A DNA stretch of 51,072 bases from Deltaproteobacteria bacterium (GTDB taxonomy: Bacteria; Desulfobacterota; Desulfobulbia; Desulfobulbales; Desulfurivibrionaceae), in the NCBI GenBank assembly GCA_021802645.1, contig JAJZRO010000007.1, positions 1-51,072 of the forward strand, given 5' to 3'. Below, one piece after another: positions 11,077 to 19,737 of the stretch. Below the pieces are notes generated by a model. It had not been told where the DNA came from and made no database searches. It saw nothing but the letters and a program-made list of their open reading frames with translations. Made by a program: the position numbers and the translations under genes. Position 1 is the stretch's first letter. Every line of letters begins with the position of its first letter.

Positions 11077-11096
11077 GGGAAAAGATTGGGGGATTC

Positions 11097-12131
11097 ATGA
11101 ACGAGACCTTCCTGAAAGCCTGCCGGGGCGAGGCGACCGACTACACCCCGGTGTGGCTGATGCGCCAGGCCGGCCGCTATCTGCCGGAATACCATACGGT
11201 GCGCAGCAAGTACACCTTCCTCGAGATGTGCAAGACGCCCGAGGCCGCGGCCGAGGTGAGTATCCAGCCGGTGGACATCCTCGGGGTGGACGCCGCCATT
11301 CTCTTTTCCGACATCCTGGTGCCGCTCGAAAAGATGGGCGCGCCGCTTGAGTTTCACGAGAAGCGCGGGCCGGTCTTCCCGCATCCGGTGCGGGATCGCG
11401 CCGCGGTGGCCAAACTCGTGGTGCCGGACCCGGAGCTGGAACTGCCCTACGTGCTCGACACCATCCGCCTGCTGCGGCGGGAGCTGGCAAACAAGGTGCC
11501 GCTGATCGGCTTTTCCGGCGCCCCCTTCACCCTGGCCACCTACCTCATCGAGGGCGGCTCCTCGCGGCAGTTCCTGCTCACCAAGCAGATGATGTACACC
11601 GATCCGGAGCTCTATGCGGCCCTGCTCGACAAGATCACCGCCTGCACGACCCTCTACCTCAAAGCGCAGGTGGCGGCCGGCGCCCAGGCCTTGCAGATCT
11701 TCGACTCCTGGGTCGGGGTGCTCTCGCCCTACGACTTCGGCGTTTTCGCTCTGCCCTATGTGCAGCGCATCATCCGCGAGTTGAAAGAGGGCGGGGTGAC
11801 GGTGCCGATCATCTACTTCGCCAACAACGGCGCGACCTTGCTGCCCCAGAGCCTTGCCAGCGGCGCCGATGTGATCGGCCTCGACTGGCGGATCGACATG
11901 GCCGAGGCGGTCAAGGTGGCGGGCGGCAAGGTGGCGCTCCAGGGCAACCTCGATCCCTGCGCCCTGCTGCTGCCGCCGGCCAAGATGGAGGAGCGCATTG
12001 GCGCCATCCTCGCCGGCGCCAAGGGGGCCCGCGGCCACATCTTCAACCTCGGCCATGGTATTTTGCCGGAGATTCCGCCGGCCCAGGCCAAGTTCATGGT
12101 AGAGGCGGTTCACCGCCTGAGCCGGCGCTAA
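11097..12131 (+). CDS. hemE: Uroporphyrinogen decarboxylase HemE
   Basis: Decarboxylates the four acetate side chains of uroporphyrinogen III to give coproporphyrinogen III (cytosolic haem pathway). It is 344 aa, standard length. The N-terminal signature WLMRQAGRYLPEYH near residue 20 and the second signature region IGFSGAPFTLATYLIEG are visible, with a C-terminal GHGILPEIPP. A GGGGGA ribosome site precedes the ATG. An unbroken frame extends upstream through the radical SAM gene in another phase, but the HemE match begins exactly at this ATG. It lies in a co-directional group with hemH. Confidence 0.96.
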   Translation: MNETFLKACRGEATDYTPVWLMRQAGRYLPEYHTVRSKYTFLEMCKTPEAAAEVSIQPVDILGVDAAILFSDILVPLEKMGAPLEFHEKRGPVFPHPVRDRAAVAKLVVPDPELELPYVLDTIRLLRRELANKVPLIGFSGAPFTLATYLIEGGSSRQFLLTKQMMYTDPELYAALLDKITACTTLYLKAQVAAGAQALQIFDSWVGVLSPYDFGVFALPYVQRIIRELKEGGVTVPIIYFANNGATLLPQSLASGADVIGLDWRIDMAEAVKVAGGKVALQGNLDPCALLLPPAKMEERIGAILAGAKGARGHIFNLGHGILPEIPPAQAKFMVEAVHRLSRR

Positions 12132-12156
12132 GGTACGACTTCGGCAGCGGTAGGCG

Positions 12157-12732
12157 ATGATCCCTTCGTTGCAGCAATGTTTTGCGCTCATGGATGAGTA
12201 CCGGATGCTGGCCAACATCCGCGCTCATTCGCTGCTGGTGGCGCGGGTGGCCGGGCTGATGGCCGAGCAGTTGCACCGGCGGGGGGTGCCGGTTTCGGTG
12301 GCGCTGACCGTGGCTGGCGCCCTGTTGCACGACATCGCCAAGACGGTCTGCCTCGATTGCGACGGCAACCATGCGGCCATGGGCAGCGAGATCTGCCGGC
12401 GCCACGATTACGGGGAACTCGCCGAGATCGTGGCCGAGCATGTGCTGCTCCAGGACGGTCTGGCCCCGGAATGCTGCCGCGAAAAGGAGATCGTCTACTA
12501 CGCCGACAAGCGGGTGCTGCACGACCAGGTGGTGGGGCTCGATGAGCGGCTCACCTACATTCTGGCCCGCTACGGCCGCGACGATCAGCGGCTGCACGGC
12601 CTGATCCGGCAGAATTTTGCGCTCTGCCGCCAGGTGGAGGAGCGGCTTTTCGCCCTGCTGCCGTGGGCGCCGACTGAACTGGCCGGGGTGGTGGCGAATC
12701 ACGCCGTCACCCTCGGCGAGGAAACCTTCTAG
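12157..12732 (+). CDS. HD-domain phosphohydrolase
   Basis: A 191-residue protein with the metal-binding HD pattern: H24 in RAHSLLVAR, H58-D59 in ALLHDIAKT, H72 and H95 in AEHVLLQD. HD proteins of this size are metal-dependent phosphohydrolases acting on nucleotides or phosphoesters; the substrate cannot be inferred. It lies between hemE (25-base gap) and hemH (12-base gap), so it is probably co-transcribed with haem genes. No membrane segment or signal peptide. Confidence 0.88.
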   Translation: MIPSLQQCFALMDEYRMLANIRAHSLLVARVAGLMAEQLHRRGVPVSVALTVAGALLHDIAKTVCLDCDGNHAAMGSEICRRHDYGELAEIVAEHVLLQDGLAPECCREKEIVYYADKRVLHDQVVGLDERLTYILARYGRDDQRLHGLIRQNFALCRQVEERLFALLPWAPTELAGVVANHAVTLGEETF

Positions 12733-12744
12733 CCCAGGAGTCTG

Positions 12745-13734
12745 ATGGACGCCCGGCCGAAAACGAACCCCATCGGAGTCCTGTTGCTCAACATGGGCGG
12801 CCCGGAAAAGCTGGCCGATGTCGAGCCGTTTTTGTTCAACCTCTTTGCCGACCGCAACATCATCCGCCTCTCCCCCTTTCCTTTCCTGCAGAAATTCATC
12901 GCCCGCCGCATCGCCCGCAAACGGGCGGTGAAAAGCCGCAAATCGTATGAACTCATCGGCGGGAGTTCGCCGTTGGCGCGGATCACCGCGGACCAGGGCA
13001 AGTCTCTGGCCAAACAGCTCTCGCCGCACGGGTATTTCCTGGTGGGCGCCGCCATGCGCTACTGGCGGCCACGGGTCGATGAGACCCTGACCAAATTGGC
13101 GACGCACGGCGTGCGGCGCCTCGTGGTCCTGCCGCTTTACCCGCATTACTCCAAGGCCACCACGGGTTCCTCGCTCAATGATTTGCAGCGGGCCGTCGAG
13201 GAGGCCAAGGACCCCTTCGAACTGGCGATCATCAAGGCGTGGCCCGATCAGCCGGACTACATCGCCACCCTGGCCGAAACCATTCGCGAGGGGCTGTCGG
13301 CCTTCCCTCCCACCGAGCGGGTGACCGTGGTCTACAGCGCCCACAGCCTGCCGGTTTCCTTCATCGTGGAAGGGGACCCGTATCTCGACCATATTTCGCG
13401 GACCATTGCCGCGGTGGAGCGCGAAACCGGCATCACCGGCAAACTCTGTTTCCAGAGCCGCAGCGGCCCGGTTCGCTGGCTCACGCCTTCCACGCCGGAG
13501 ATGATCCGGGAGCTGGCCGGCCAGGGAGTGAAGAACATCCTCATGGTGCCGATCAGCTTTGTCTCCGACCATGTGGAGACCCTTTACGAGATCGACATCC
13601 AGTACCGCGAGCTGGCCGCCACCCACGGGGTGCGTCTGTGGCGCACCGCCGCCCTCAATGCCCACCCCCGTTTCATCGCCGGCCTGACGAGCCTGGTGCT
13701 CGACGCCTGCCGCCGGCACCACTTCCTGCGCTGA
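12745..13734 (+). CDS. hemH: Ferrochelatase HemH
   Basis: Inserts Fe2+ into a porphyrin as the last haem step. It is 329 aa. Visible family features are LLLNMGGPEKL at the N-terminus, VLPLYPHYS (about 128-136), the catalytic His H200 in VVYSAHSLPVSF, and the acidic E278 in SDHVETLYE. An AGGAG ribosome site lies 5 bases before the ATG. No hemG/hemY/hemN-like oxidase is next to it. Whether the product is protohaem or a coproporphyrin-derived haem cannot be decided by eye. Confidence 0.95.
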   Translation: MDARPKTNPIGVLLLNMGGPEKLADVEPFLFNLFADRNIIRLSPFPFLQKFIARRIARKRAVKSRKSYELIGGSSPLARITADQGKSLAKQLSPHGYFLVGAAMRYWRPRVDETLTKLATHGVRRLVVLPLYPHYSKATTGSSLNDLQRAVEEAKDPFELAIIKAWPDQPDYIATLAETIREGLSAFPPTERVTVVYSAHSLPVSFIVEGDPYLDHISRTIAAVERETGITGKLCFQSRSGPVRWLTPSTPEMIRELAGQGVKNILMVPISFVSDHVETLYEIDIQYRELAATHGVRLWRTAALNAHPRFIAGLTSLVLDACRRHHFLR

Positions 13735-13878
13735 AGCGCGTCGTTTTATCCGGCACCTTGGTGCCCCGCGATTTCCCACTTCCCGCCGAGGCCATGATTT
13801 TGCTAAGATGAAAAGCAAGGCGGCCGCTTGGGGCTGGCGACCGGACAGGGGAATAAGCCACTCGTGCGGGGAGGCGGG

Positions 13879-14370
13879 GTGAGGCGATCGAACCGGTGGC
13901 GCCGGTGGATGGACGGGGTATGGTTGGTGCCTCTTGCACTGGTGGCGCCGTCACCGGTCTTTGCCTTGCAGACCCATGGCGGCGAAGGCCCCTACCTGCA
14001 CCAGATGGCCCATCTTCTCTTCCTGGCCGCCATGGTGCTCTTTGCCTGGCGCATCCAGCAGAGCCGGCTCATCGTCCACCGACCCTGGCGGTTGATGGCA
14101 GCCGGCGCCTGGCTGCTGGCCCTGTGGAACCTCTGGGCCTTTGTCGGCCATTTTATCGAGGATGCCATGCCGGCGACCTCGCTGTTGCAGGAGCCAGGCC
14201 AGGCGGTGCCGTGGCTCGCTCTGGCCTCCTGGCGCGAGGTCGCCTACTTCGTGGTCAAGATGGATCATCTGCTGGCGGTGCCGGCCATCTTCTGCTTCTA
14301 TTTCGGCATGCGCGGCATTTATCGGTCCATCCGGCAGCCGCCTCCCCCGACCGGCAGAGGCGGCGCATGA
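13879..14370 (+). CDS. His-rich membrane protein, sensor-module partner (copy 1)
   Basis: A 163-residue protein with an Arg-rich N-terminus and signal-like helix ending PVFALQ, then about three further hydrophobic segments (about 42-58, 72-92, 121-143). No family recognised. It is clearly paralogous to the product of 17551-18075. Five His residues match in type and spacing: H33 (THGG), H41 and H45 (HQMAH), H91 (GHF) and H130 (MDHLLAVPA), at steps 8, 4, 46, 39 against 9, 4, 46, 40 in the other copy. This suggests metal or haem ligation in the membrane (inference). I start at GTG 13879 because GGGGAGG lies just upstream; TTG 13828 and ATG 13909 are alternatives. Its stop overlaps the kinase start (ATGA at 14367-14370). 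Confidence 0.7.
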   Translation: MRRSNRWRRWMDGVWLVPLALVAPSPVFALQTHGGEGPYLHQMAHLLFLAAMVLFAWRIQQSRLIVHRPWRLMAAGAWLLALWNLWAFVGHFIEDAMPATSLLQEPGQAVPWLALASWREVAYFVVKMDHLLAVPAIFCFYFGMRGIYRSIRQPPPPTGRGGA

Positions 14371-15491
14371 CCACCCTCTCGCTCCTGCCGGTCTGGGCCA
14401 TCGACGTCATTGGCTCGGCCCTGATGATCGTCGGCTCCTCCCTCTGCCTGCGCTTGTCCTACCAAATCCTCGCCCACGACCAGGAAGACCCGCTGGCCAC
14501 TTACCTGTTTTGGTTCTGCGGCGCGCTGTTCGCCTTTGCCGTCTCGCGTGCCATGGGCCATCTGGTCCGGCATTTGCTCGTGCTGGGGGGGCATCCCGAC
14601 TGGTGGCAGGGGCTCTCGCCGATCAGCGGCTCCATCAACACCCTGACCTTCGTCTTCATTGCGGCAGTAACCCTCTTTTTTCAGCGGATACAGACGATCA
14701 TCGACCGCATGGCCCGGGACCGCGAGAAGATCGAGCGCACCAGCCGGGAATTGCTCGACCTGAACCGCGCCCTGGAGAGCACGGTGTTCGAACGGACCCG
14801 CATGGAGATGGCCCTGCGTTTTGCCCACGACATCCGCAATCCGGCGGTCATCATCGGCGGGTTGGTGCGGCGGATGGCGCAGGAGGTAGACCGGATGCCG
14901 GCGGCGGATGGCGAGCGGCTGGCCGGGGTGCGGGAGCAGGCGAAGCGGCTGGAGGAGATGGTGGCCCGTTTTGAATCCGTGCGGACCGACGCGCCTGGCG
15001 CCTTTGGGCCGCTCGATCTCAGCGGGCTGGCCGAGGAGTGTGCGACGTTGCTGACCCCGGAGGCGGCGGAAAAGGGGGTGGCGATCACGCAGTCCCTTTC
15101 GCCGGCCCTGTTGCTCTTCCTGGGCAACGCGCGGCTGATGAAGATCGCCATCATGCATCTCATCCGCAACAGCATCGAGGCCTGCCGGTCGGGCCAGGCG
15201 ATTCGGATCGTGACCGCGCTGACCGAACGGGGGGTCGGGTTGCGCATCGAGGACAACGGCCCCGGCATCCCGCCGGAGCGCCTCAGTCGGATTCTGACGG
15301 ACTCGGCACAGATCGACCGCCGCGGGACCGGCCTGGGGCTTTCCTACGTCAAGCAGATCATCGAAGGCCACAAGGGTGAATTGACCATCCGCAGCCAACC
15401 GGGGGCCGGCACCACGGTGGAGGTGACGCTGCCGACCCACCTGGGGGTGCTGCGGGAGCGGGAACTCAGCCCGCCCGCGTCCGGCGGCTAA
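14367..15491 (+). CDS. Membrane-bound histidine kinase, copy 1 of duplicated module
   Basis: A 374-residue kinase. Residues 1-105 hold three membrane helices with conserved SRxxxHLxR and LGGH...WQ (H65, H76). A coiled linker follows (106-145), then a dimerisation/phosphoacceptor motif RFAHDIRNPA (H154) and an ATPase domain with LIRNSIEAC, DNGPGIPPE and GTGLGLSYV. The first 100 residues align without a gap to those of the kinase at 15992-17554, about 40 of 100 identical by my count. There is no PAS domain here, unlike the other copy. It is translationally coupled to the His-rich membrane protein upstream, so the two probably form one sensor complex (inference). The cognate regulator is likely one of the nearby receiver proteins. 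Confidence 0.9.
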   Translation: MTTLSLLPVWAIDVIGSALMIVGSSLCLRLSYQILAHDQEDPLATYLFWFCGALFAFAVSRAMGHLVRHLLVLGGHPDWWQGLSPISGSINTLTFVFIAAVTLFFQRIQTIIDRMARDREKIERTSRELLDLNRALESTVFERTRMEMALRFAHDIRNPAVIIGGLVRRMAQEVDRMPAADGERLAGVREQAKRLEEMVARFESVRTDAPGAFGPLDLSGLAEECATLLTPEAAEKGVAITQSLSPALLLFLGNARLMKIAIMHLIRNSIEACRSGQAIRIVTALTERGVGLRIEDNGPGIPPERLSRILTDSAQIDRRGTGLGLSYVKQIIEGHKGELTIRSQPGAGTTVEVTLPTHLGVLRERELSPPASGG

Positions 15492-15610
15492 TCTCGCCGC
15501 CTCGCGGTGACCGGCTCAAGGCACTGCGCGGCTTCTCGCCGTACGGGCCGGTCTCGTCGCTGCGCGAAAGGCCGCCGCGTTCCTTTTTTGGTGTGCAATC
15601 GGAAGGAAGA

Positions 15611-15985
15611 TCAACCAGGCGCCGAGGCCTTGCCGAGCACCGCGGCCACGGTCTCTTCAAGATCCTTTTTTTCAATGGGCTTGGCGCAGTAGGCGGCGGC
15701 GCCGAGGCGCATCGCCTGCTGGGCGGCGTTCTTGGTCGGGAAGCCGGTGAGCATGATGGCCGGGAGACCGGGCCTGAGTTTCTTCAGTTCGGCCAGCACC
15801 TCGGTGCCGTCAAGCTTGGGGAGCTTGACGTCGAGGATGGCCAGCTCCAGGTCGTGGTCCGCGGCAAAGCGGAGGGCCTCATCCTCGTCGCTGAAGACCT
15901 GTACCTCATGACCCTGCTTGGCGAGGATGCGTTTGATCATCAGGGCGGAATCCGCCACGTCGTCCAGCACCAGTATCCGTGCCAT
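15611..15985 (-). CDS. Single-domain response regulator (copy 1)
   Basis: A 124-residue receiver-only protein: acidic pair D8/D9, phosphoacceptor D52 (AILDVKLP), T80 and K102 (YCAKPIE). No output domain is fused, so it must act by protein contact or phosphotransfer. It follows the PAS histidine kinase by 6 bases with a GAGGGG ribosome site. It aligns without a gap to the receiver at 21986-22348; I count about 64 identities over 120 positions, including C100 two residues before the active-site Lys. Last gene of the minus-strand module; it converges on the copy 1 kinase. Confidence 0.92.
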   Translation of the reverse strand: MARILVLDDVADSALMIKRILAKQGHEVQVFSDEDEALRFAADHDLELAILDVKLPKLDGTEVLAELKKLRPGLPAIMLTGFPTKNAAQQAMRLGAAAYCAKPIEKKDLEETVAAVLGKASAPG

Positions 15986-15991
15986 TATTGG

Positions 15992-17554
15992 TTACCCCTC
16001 ATCCTTGTTGGCCGTCGCTACCGGCAGCAAGACATGGAAGGCGGTCCGCATACCCACCGCCGTGAGTTCCGGGTCTTCCGGCGGCGAATGCGCCTCGATG
16101 CGGCCGTTGTGGTCGTTGATGATGCCGAAGGAAACGGAGAGCCCCAGCCCCGTGCCTTTGCCCACTCCCTTGGTGGTGAAGAAGGGATCGAAGATCCGAC
16201 CCATCACCTCGGGGGAGATGCCGCTGCCGCTGTCGCCGACGATGATTTCCACCTTCCCCTGCTCGGGGCGATAGCGGCTCCAGACCCCGACGATGCCCTC
16301 TTCGCCGATGGCGTGGTGGGCATTGGTGAGCAGGTTGACAAACACCTGCCGGAGCCGTTCCGGATCGAAGAGGACCGGTGGGATGCCGCTGGCCAGGCAG
16401 CGGTGGATGAAGATGTGATCCATGTTGAGGGTGTGTTCGACGATGGCGAGCACTTCCTCGAGGCAGCGGTTGATATCGCCGGGCTGCATCTGCTGTTCCG
16501 CCGAGGGATGGGAGAACTTGAGCAGATCGGCCACGATGCGGCGGCAGATCTTGGTGTGCTTCTCGATGATGGCCAGCGTCTCATGCACCTCGGCGTTGTC
16601 TTCGAAGTCCTCGGCCAGAAGTTGGGTATAGCCGAGGATGATGCCAAGCGGGGTATTGATTTCGTGGGCCACGCCGGCGGCCAACTGGCCCACCGAGGTC
16701 ATCTTTTCCGATTGGATGAGCTGGTCGGTCATCTTCTTGAAGTGGGAGAGGTCGATGGCGATGACCTGGCAGCCCTCGAATTCTCCCGCCGTGTTGCGCA
16801 TGGCCGCGGCAGTGAGCATGAGATAGCGCCTGGCGTCGTTCGGTCCCTTGAGTTGGCATTCGAAGCCCTTGACGTGGCCGCGCGTCAGGAGTTCCTCCCG
16901 GAAGCGGGCACCTTTTTCCGGATTGAGGAAGAAGCTGGCAAAGGGCCGGCCGATCACCACTTCCCGGTCGGCAATGCCCAGGAAATCGAGGCCGCTGTCG
17001 TTGATGTCGCAGATCATCCCCTGCTGGTCGCAGAAGAGGATCATGTCCTTGGACGACTCGAACAGGCTGCGGAATTTCGCCTCGGAGAGCCGGAGCTCCT
17101 GGGTGCGGCGTTCCACCCGTTCTTCGAGGGTCTGGTTGAGCTGACCGAGCGCCGTATGCGCCGCGGCCAGCTCGCTGTGGGCGTGGCGCAGGGCCTCGGC
17201 CTCGCGTTGGCCGGAGGCGACCACCTGGTCGGTATGGTAGTAATAGAAGGTGACCACCGCCGCGGCACAGAAGGCCAGGGTATTGATGCCGCCGCTGTAA
17301 GGCCTCAGGCTCTGCCAGATCTCCGTATGGCCGCCCAGGATGAAGAGATAGCGCAGGAGATGCCAGAGGCTGCGGGAGACCGCCAGCGCGGTGAGGGTGA
17401 GAGTGAGCCAGAAAAAAAAGGTCCAGAGAAAATTGGCGGGTTCGAGCCGTTGGAGACGCCGGGCATGGAGGAAGGCCGAGAAGGTCAGCAGGATCATGAT
17501 CCCGGAGCCTACGGAATCAACCAGGTAGATCGGCAGCAGCGGCAGGTTGATCAT
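15992..17554 (-). CDS. PAS-containing membrane histidine kinase, copy 2 of duplicated module
   Basis: A 520-residue kinase. Residues 1-105 form the same three-helix membrane domain as the copy 1 kinase (R61, H65, R68, LGGH at 73-76, WQ at 80-81, INTL at 90-93). Then come a coiled coil (110-155), a PAS domain (about 156-275) and a HisKA/HATPase core with LAAGVAHEINTP (H297), LLTNAHHAI, GDSGSGI and GTGLGLSVS. The start is ATG 17554, overlapping the stop of the upstream His-rich membrane protein by 4 bases. The extra PAS domain is the main difference from copy 1 and could add a cytosolic redox or ligand input (inference). Confidence 0.92.
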   Translation of the reverse strand: MINLPLLPIYLVDSVGSGIMILLTFSAFLHARRLQRLEPANFLWTFFFWLTLTLTALAVSRSLWHLLRYLFILGGHTEIWQSLRPYSGGINTLAFCAAAVVTFYYYHTDQVVASGQREAEALRHAHSELAAAHTALGQLNQTLEERVERRTQELRLSEAKFRSLFESSKDMILFCDQQGMICDINDSGLDFLGIADREVVIGRPFASFFLNPEKGARFREELLTRGHVKGFECQLKGPNDARRYLMLTAAAMRNTAGEFEGCQVIAIDLSHFKKMTDQLIQSEKMTSVGQLAAGVAHEINTPLGIILGYTQLLAEDFEDNAEVHETLAIIEKHTKICRRIVADLLKFSHPSAEQQMQPGDINRCLEEVLAIVEHTLNMDHIFIHRCLASGIPPVLFDPERLRQVFVNLLTNAHHAIGEEGIVGVWSRYRPEQGKVEIIVGDSGSGISPEVMGRIFDPFFTTKGVGKGTGLGLSVSFGIINDHNGRIEAHSPPEDPELTAVGMRTAFHVLLPVATANKDEG

Positions 17555-18075
17555 GACGGTCGCGGCGTCGAAGGCGTCGGGGACTGCCGGGTCGCGGCGA
17601 CATCGCCGAGGCCCTTGAGGCTCAAGGCCAGAAACCAGGCCGCCGGCACGCAGAGCAGATGATCGAGGCTGCCGATATAATAGAAGAGCCAAGGCCACGA
17701 GGCCGGCAGCAGGACGCGGTCCCCGGCCAGAGTGGCGCCGGCGATGAAGGCCTCGTTGGGCAACCGTTCCGTCAGCCAGTGGATTGCCATGGTGTCGAGG
17801 TCCCAGAGCAGAAAGAGCAGCAGGGAAAGTTGCAGGTGGCGCCACGGTTTGCCGGTGCCGGGCGGACGTTGGCGGAGCAGGTGCAGCAGGAAGATGAGGG
17901 CGGCGCCGAGGAAGAGGTGGCCCATCTGGTGGACCAGATAGCCCTCGGGGCCACCATGGGCTTGGACCGCCCAGGCGGAGGAGGGGGCCAGGGTCATGGC
18001 CAGCGCGATCAGGCCCGGCAGGGCCCGAGGCGAAGCGGCGAGGCGGTGCCACCGCGTCCTATGTCCGCGCTGCAT
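17551..18075 (-). CDS. His-rich membrane protein, sensor-module partner (copy 2)
   Basis: A 174-residue protein with a signal-like segment (LPGLIALAMTLA... ending SAWAVQA) and three further membrane segments. Conserved His residues H40 (AHGG), H49 and H53 (HQMGH), H99 (IHW) and H139 (LDHLLCVPA) match those of copy 1 in context and spacing. The family is not recognised. There is no good ribosome site before ATG 18075; an in-frame GTG at 18084 is an alternative, and a promoter-like element ends only a few bases upstream, so the mRNA may have a very short or no leader. Divergent from the sigma-54 activator and coupled to the PAS kinase downstream. Confidence 0.7.
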   Translation of the reverse strand: MQRGHRTRWHRLAASPRALPGLIALAMTLAPSSAWAVQAHGGPEGYLVHQMGHLFLGAALIFLLHLLRQRPPGTGKPWRHLQLSLLLFLLWDLDTMAIHWLTERLPNEAFIAGATLAGDRVLLPASWPWLFYYIGSLDHLLCVPAAWFLALSLKGLGDVAATRQSPTPSTPRPS

Positions 18076-18120
18076 GGTATGCACGGGGTCAGCATACCAA
18101 ACCCGTCGGCCCGCCTGCAA
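18076..18120 (-). promoter_or_regulatory. Promoter and inverted repeat before the copy 2 sensor module
   Basis: On the minus strand TTGCAG (18120-18115), an 18-base spacer and TATGCT (18096-18091) with an extended TGG just upstream make a sigma-70-like promoter. A perfect 7-bp inverted repeat, GGTATGC/GCATACC with a 9-base spacer (18076-18098), covers the -10 and the expected transcription start, so it could be an operator. Confidence 0.45.
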
Positions 18121-18297
18121 GGGCATATCCTCCGGCGGAAAATGGCCCGGCATCCGGGACATCCCGCCTTGGTAACTCCCCTTGGTCTGCCGGAACGGCG
18201 CCGAGGAGACAGGCTTTTCTATGGTTATCTCTTGCATTTTTTCGCGCGCTGGGCCATTCCATAAAGGATGGAGACGGACCAAAAAGGAGAGAAACCG

Positions 18298-19737
18298 TTG
18301 CCGGAAACGATGAGAGACCCTGCCGGGGCACCGCGGGTGCTGCTGGTCGACGACGATACCGACATGCTGGCCATGCTGACCCGCCTGCTGCAGCGCAAGT
18401 GCGCCTGCCAGGTGGAGACGGCGGTGGCCGGCGACCGGGCATTGGCCATGATCGAGGAGTGGCGGCCCGACGTGGTGGTCACCGACATCAAGATGCCGGG
18501 ACTGGACGGCATGGCACTGCTGGCCAGGGTGAAGGCGTCCCTGCCGGCGGTTTCGGTGATCGTGATGACCGGTTACGGCAACGTGGAACTGGCGGTGCAG
18601 GCGCTCAAGGCCGGGGCCTATGACTTTATCGAAAAGCCCTTCGACAAGGAGCGGATCGTTCACAGCCTGGAGCGCTGTCTCGAGCGGGTGCGGCTGCTCA
18701 GGAAAAACCAGCAGCTCGAGGCGCAACTGGCCGACAAAACCAGCTTTGCCGGTTTTCAGGGGCGCTCACCACGGATGCAGGAGGTGTTCGCGCTGATCAA
18801 GAAGGTGGCGGACACCGACGTGACCGTGCTGGTCCGGGGGGAATCGGGCACCGGCAAGGAGTTGGTCGCGCGCGCTCTGCATGCCTTGAGCCGGCGGGCC
18901 GGCCGGCCGCTGGTGACGGTAAACTGTCCCGCCTTGCCGGAACCGATCCTGGAAAGCGAACTCTTTGGCCACGCCAAGGGCGCCTTCACCGGCGCGGTCC
19001 AGGAAAAGAAGGGGCTTTTTCAGGAAGCCGACGGCTCGACGCTCCTGCTCGACGAGATCGGCGACCTGCCGCCGGCGCTCCAGACCAAACTGCTGCGGGT
19101 GTTGCAGGAAAAGGAGATCATGCCCCTCGGCCAGACCCGGACCATGGCCGTGGATGTGCGGGTGGTGGCCTCGACCAACCAGGACCTGGAGGCGAAGATC
19201 CGGCAGGGGTGCTTCCGGGAGGATCTCTTCTACCGACTCAACGTGGTGACCGTGGAGATGCCGCCCTTGCGGGAGCGGCCCGAGGACATCCCCCTGTTGG
19301 CCCGCCATTTCCTTGCCAAGTATGCGGCCGAGTATGGGCGCGGCGACTTGGGCCTGGCGCCGGAGGCGGAGCAGCTCTTGCTGCAACGGCCTTGGCCCGG
19401 CAATGTGCGCGAGTTGCAGAACGTGATGAAGCGGGCGGTGTTGCTTGCCGCTGGTTCGACCATCGGGCCGGCCGATCTGAGCGGCGGTCCGTCCGCGGCC
19501 CCGGCCAACGGGCAGATGCGGCTGCCATCCCTCCACCACCTGCCTTACGGCGCGGCCAAGCATGAACTGCTGGCCCAATTTTCCCGCGACTACCTTGAGC
19601 AGGCCCTGCGGGCAACGCACGGCAACGTGACCGCTGCCGCCCAGGCGAGCGGCATCGGCCGCCAGGCCTTTCAGCGGTTGCTGCGGCGTTTCGGCCTGGA
19701 CGCCGAAAGCTTTCGTCTCGAGCCGCCCGGTGTCTGA
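18298..19737 (+). CDS. NtrC-family sigma-54-dependent response regulator
   Basis: Receiver-AAA+-Fis activator (479 aa from TTG 18298). The receiver has VLLVDDDTD and the phosphoacceptor in VVTDIKMPG. The central AAA+ domain has Walker A GESGTGKE and an intact GAFTGA loop for sigma-54 contact, plus LLLDEIGDLP. The C-terminal Fis-type helix-turn-helix contains GNVTAAAQASGIGRQAF. I prefer TTG 18298 because AAGGAG lies 8 bases upstream; ATG 18268 in the same frame lacks a spaced ribosome site and would add 10 residues. It is divergent from the copy 2 sensor module and lies upstream of the split TSUP permease; its kinase is probably one of the two neighbours (inference). Confidence 0.93.
   Translation: MPETMRDPAGAPRVLLVDDDTDMLAMLTRLLQRKCACQVETAVAGDRALAMIEEWRPDVVVTDIKMPGLDGMALLARVKASLPAVSVIVMTGYGNVELAVQALKAGAYDFIEKPFDKERIVHSLERCLERVRLLRKNQQLEAQLADKTSFAGFQGRSPRMQEVFALIKKVADTDVTVLVRGESGTGKELVARALHALSRRAGRPLVTVNCPALPEPILESELFGHAKGAFTGAVQEKKGLFQEADGSTLLLDEIGDLPPALQTKLLRVLQEKEIMPLGQTRTMAVDVRVVASTNQDLEAKIRQGCFREDLFYRLNVVTVEMPPLRERPEDIPLLARHFLAKYAAEYGRGDLGLAPEAEQLLLQRPWPGNVRELQNVMKRAVLLAAGSTIGPADLSGGPSAAPANGQMRLPSLHHLPYGAAKHELLAQFSRDYLEQALRATHGNVTAAAQASGIGRQAFQRLLRRFGLDAESFRLEPPGV

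Noticed and set aside
13752-13764. GGCAC/GTGCC hairpin after hemH as a terminator or sigma-54 site
   Set aside because: The stem is only 5 bp without T-tract, and the GG-to-GC distance is 11 rather than 12.
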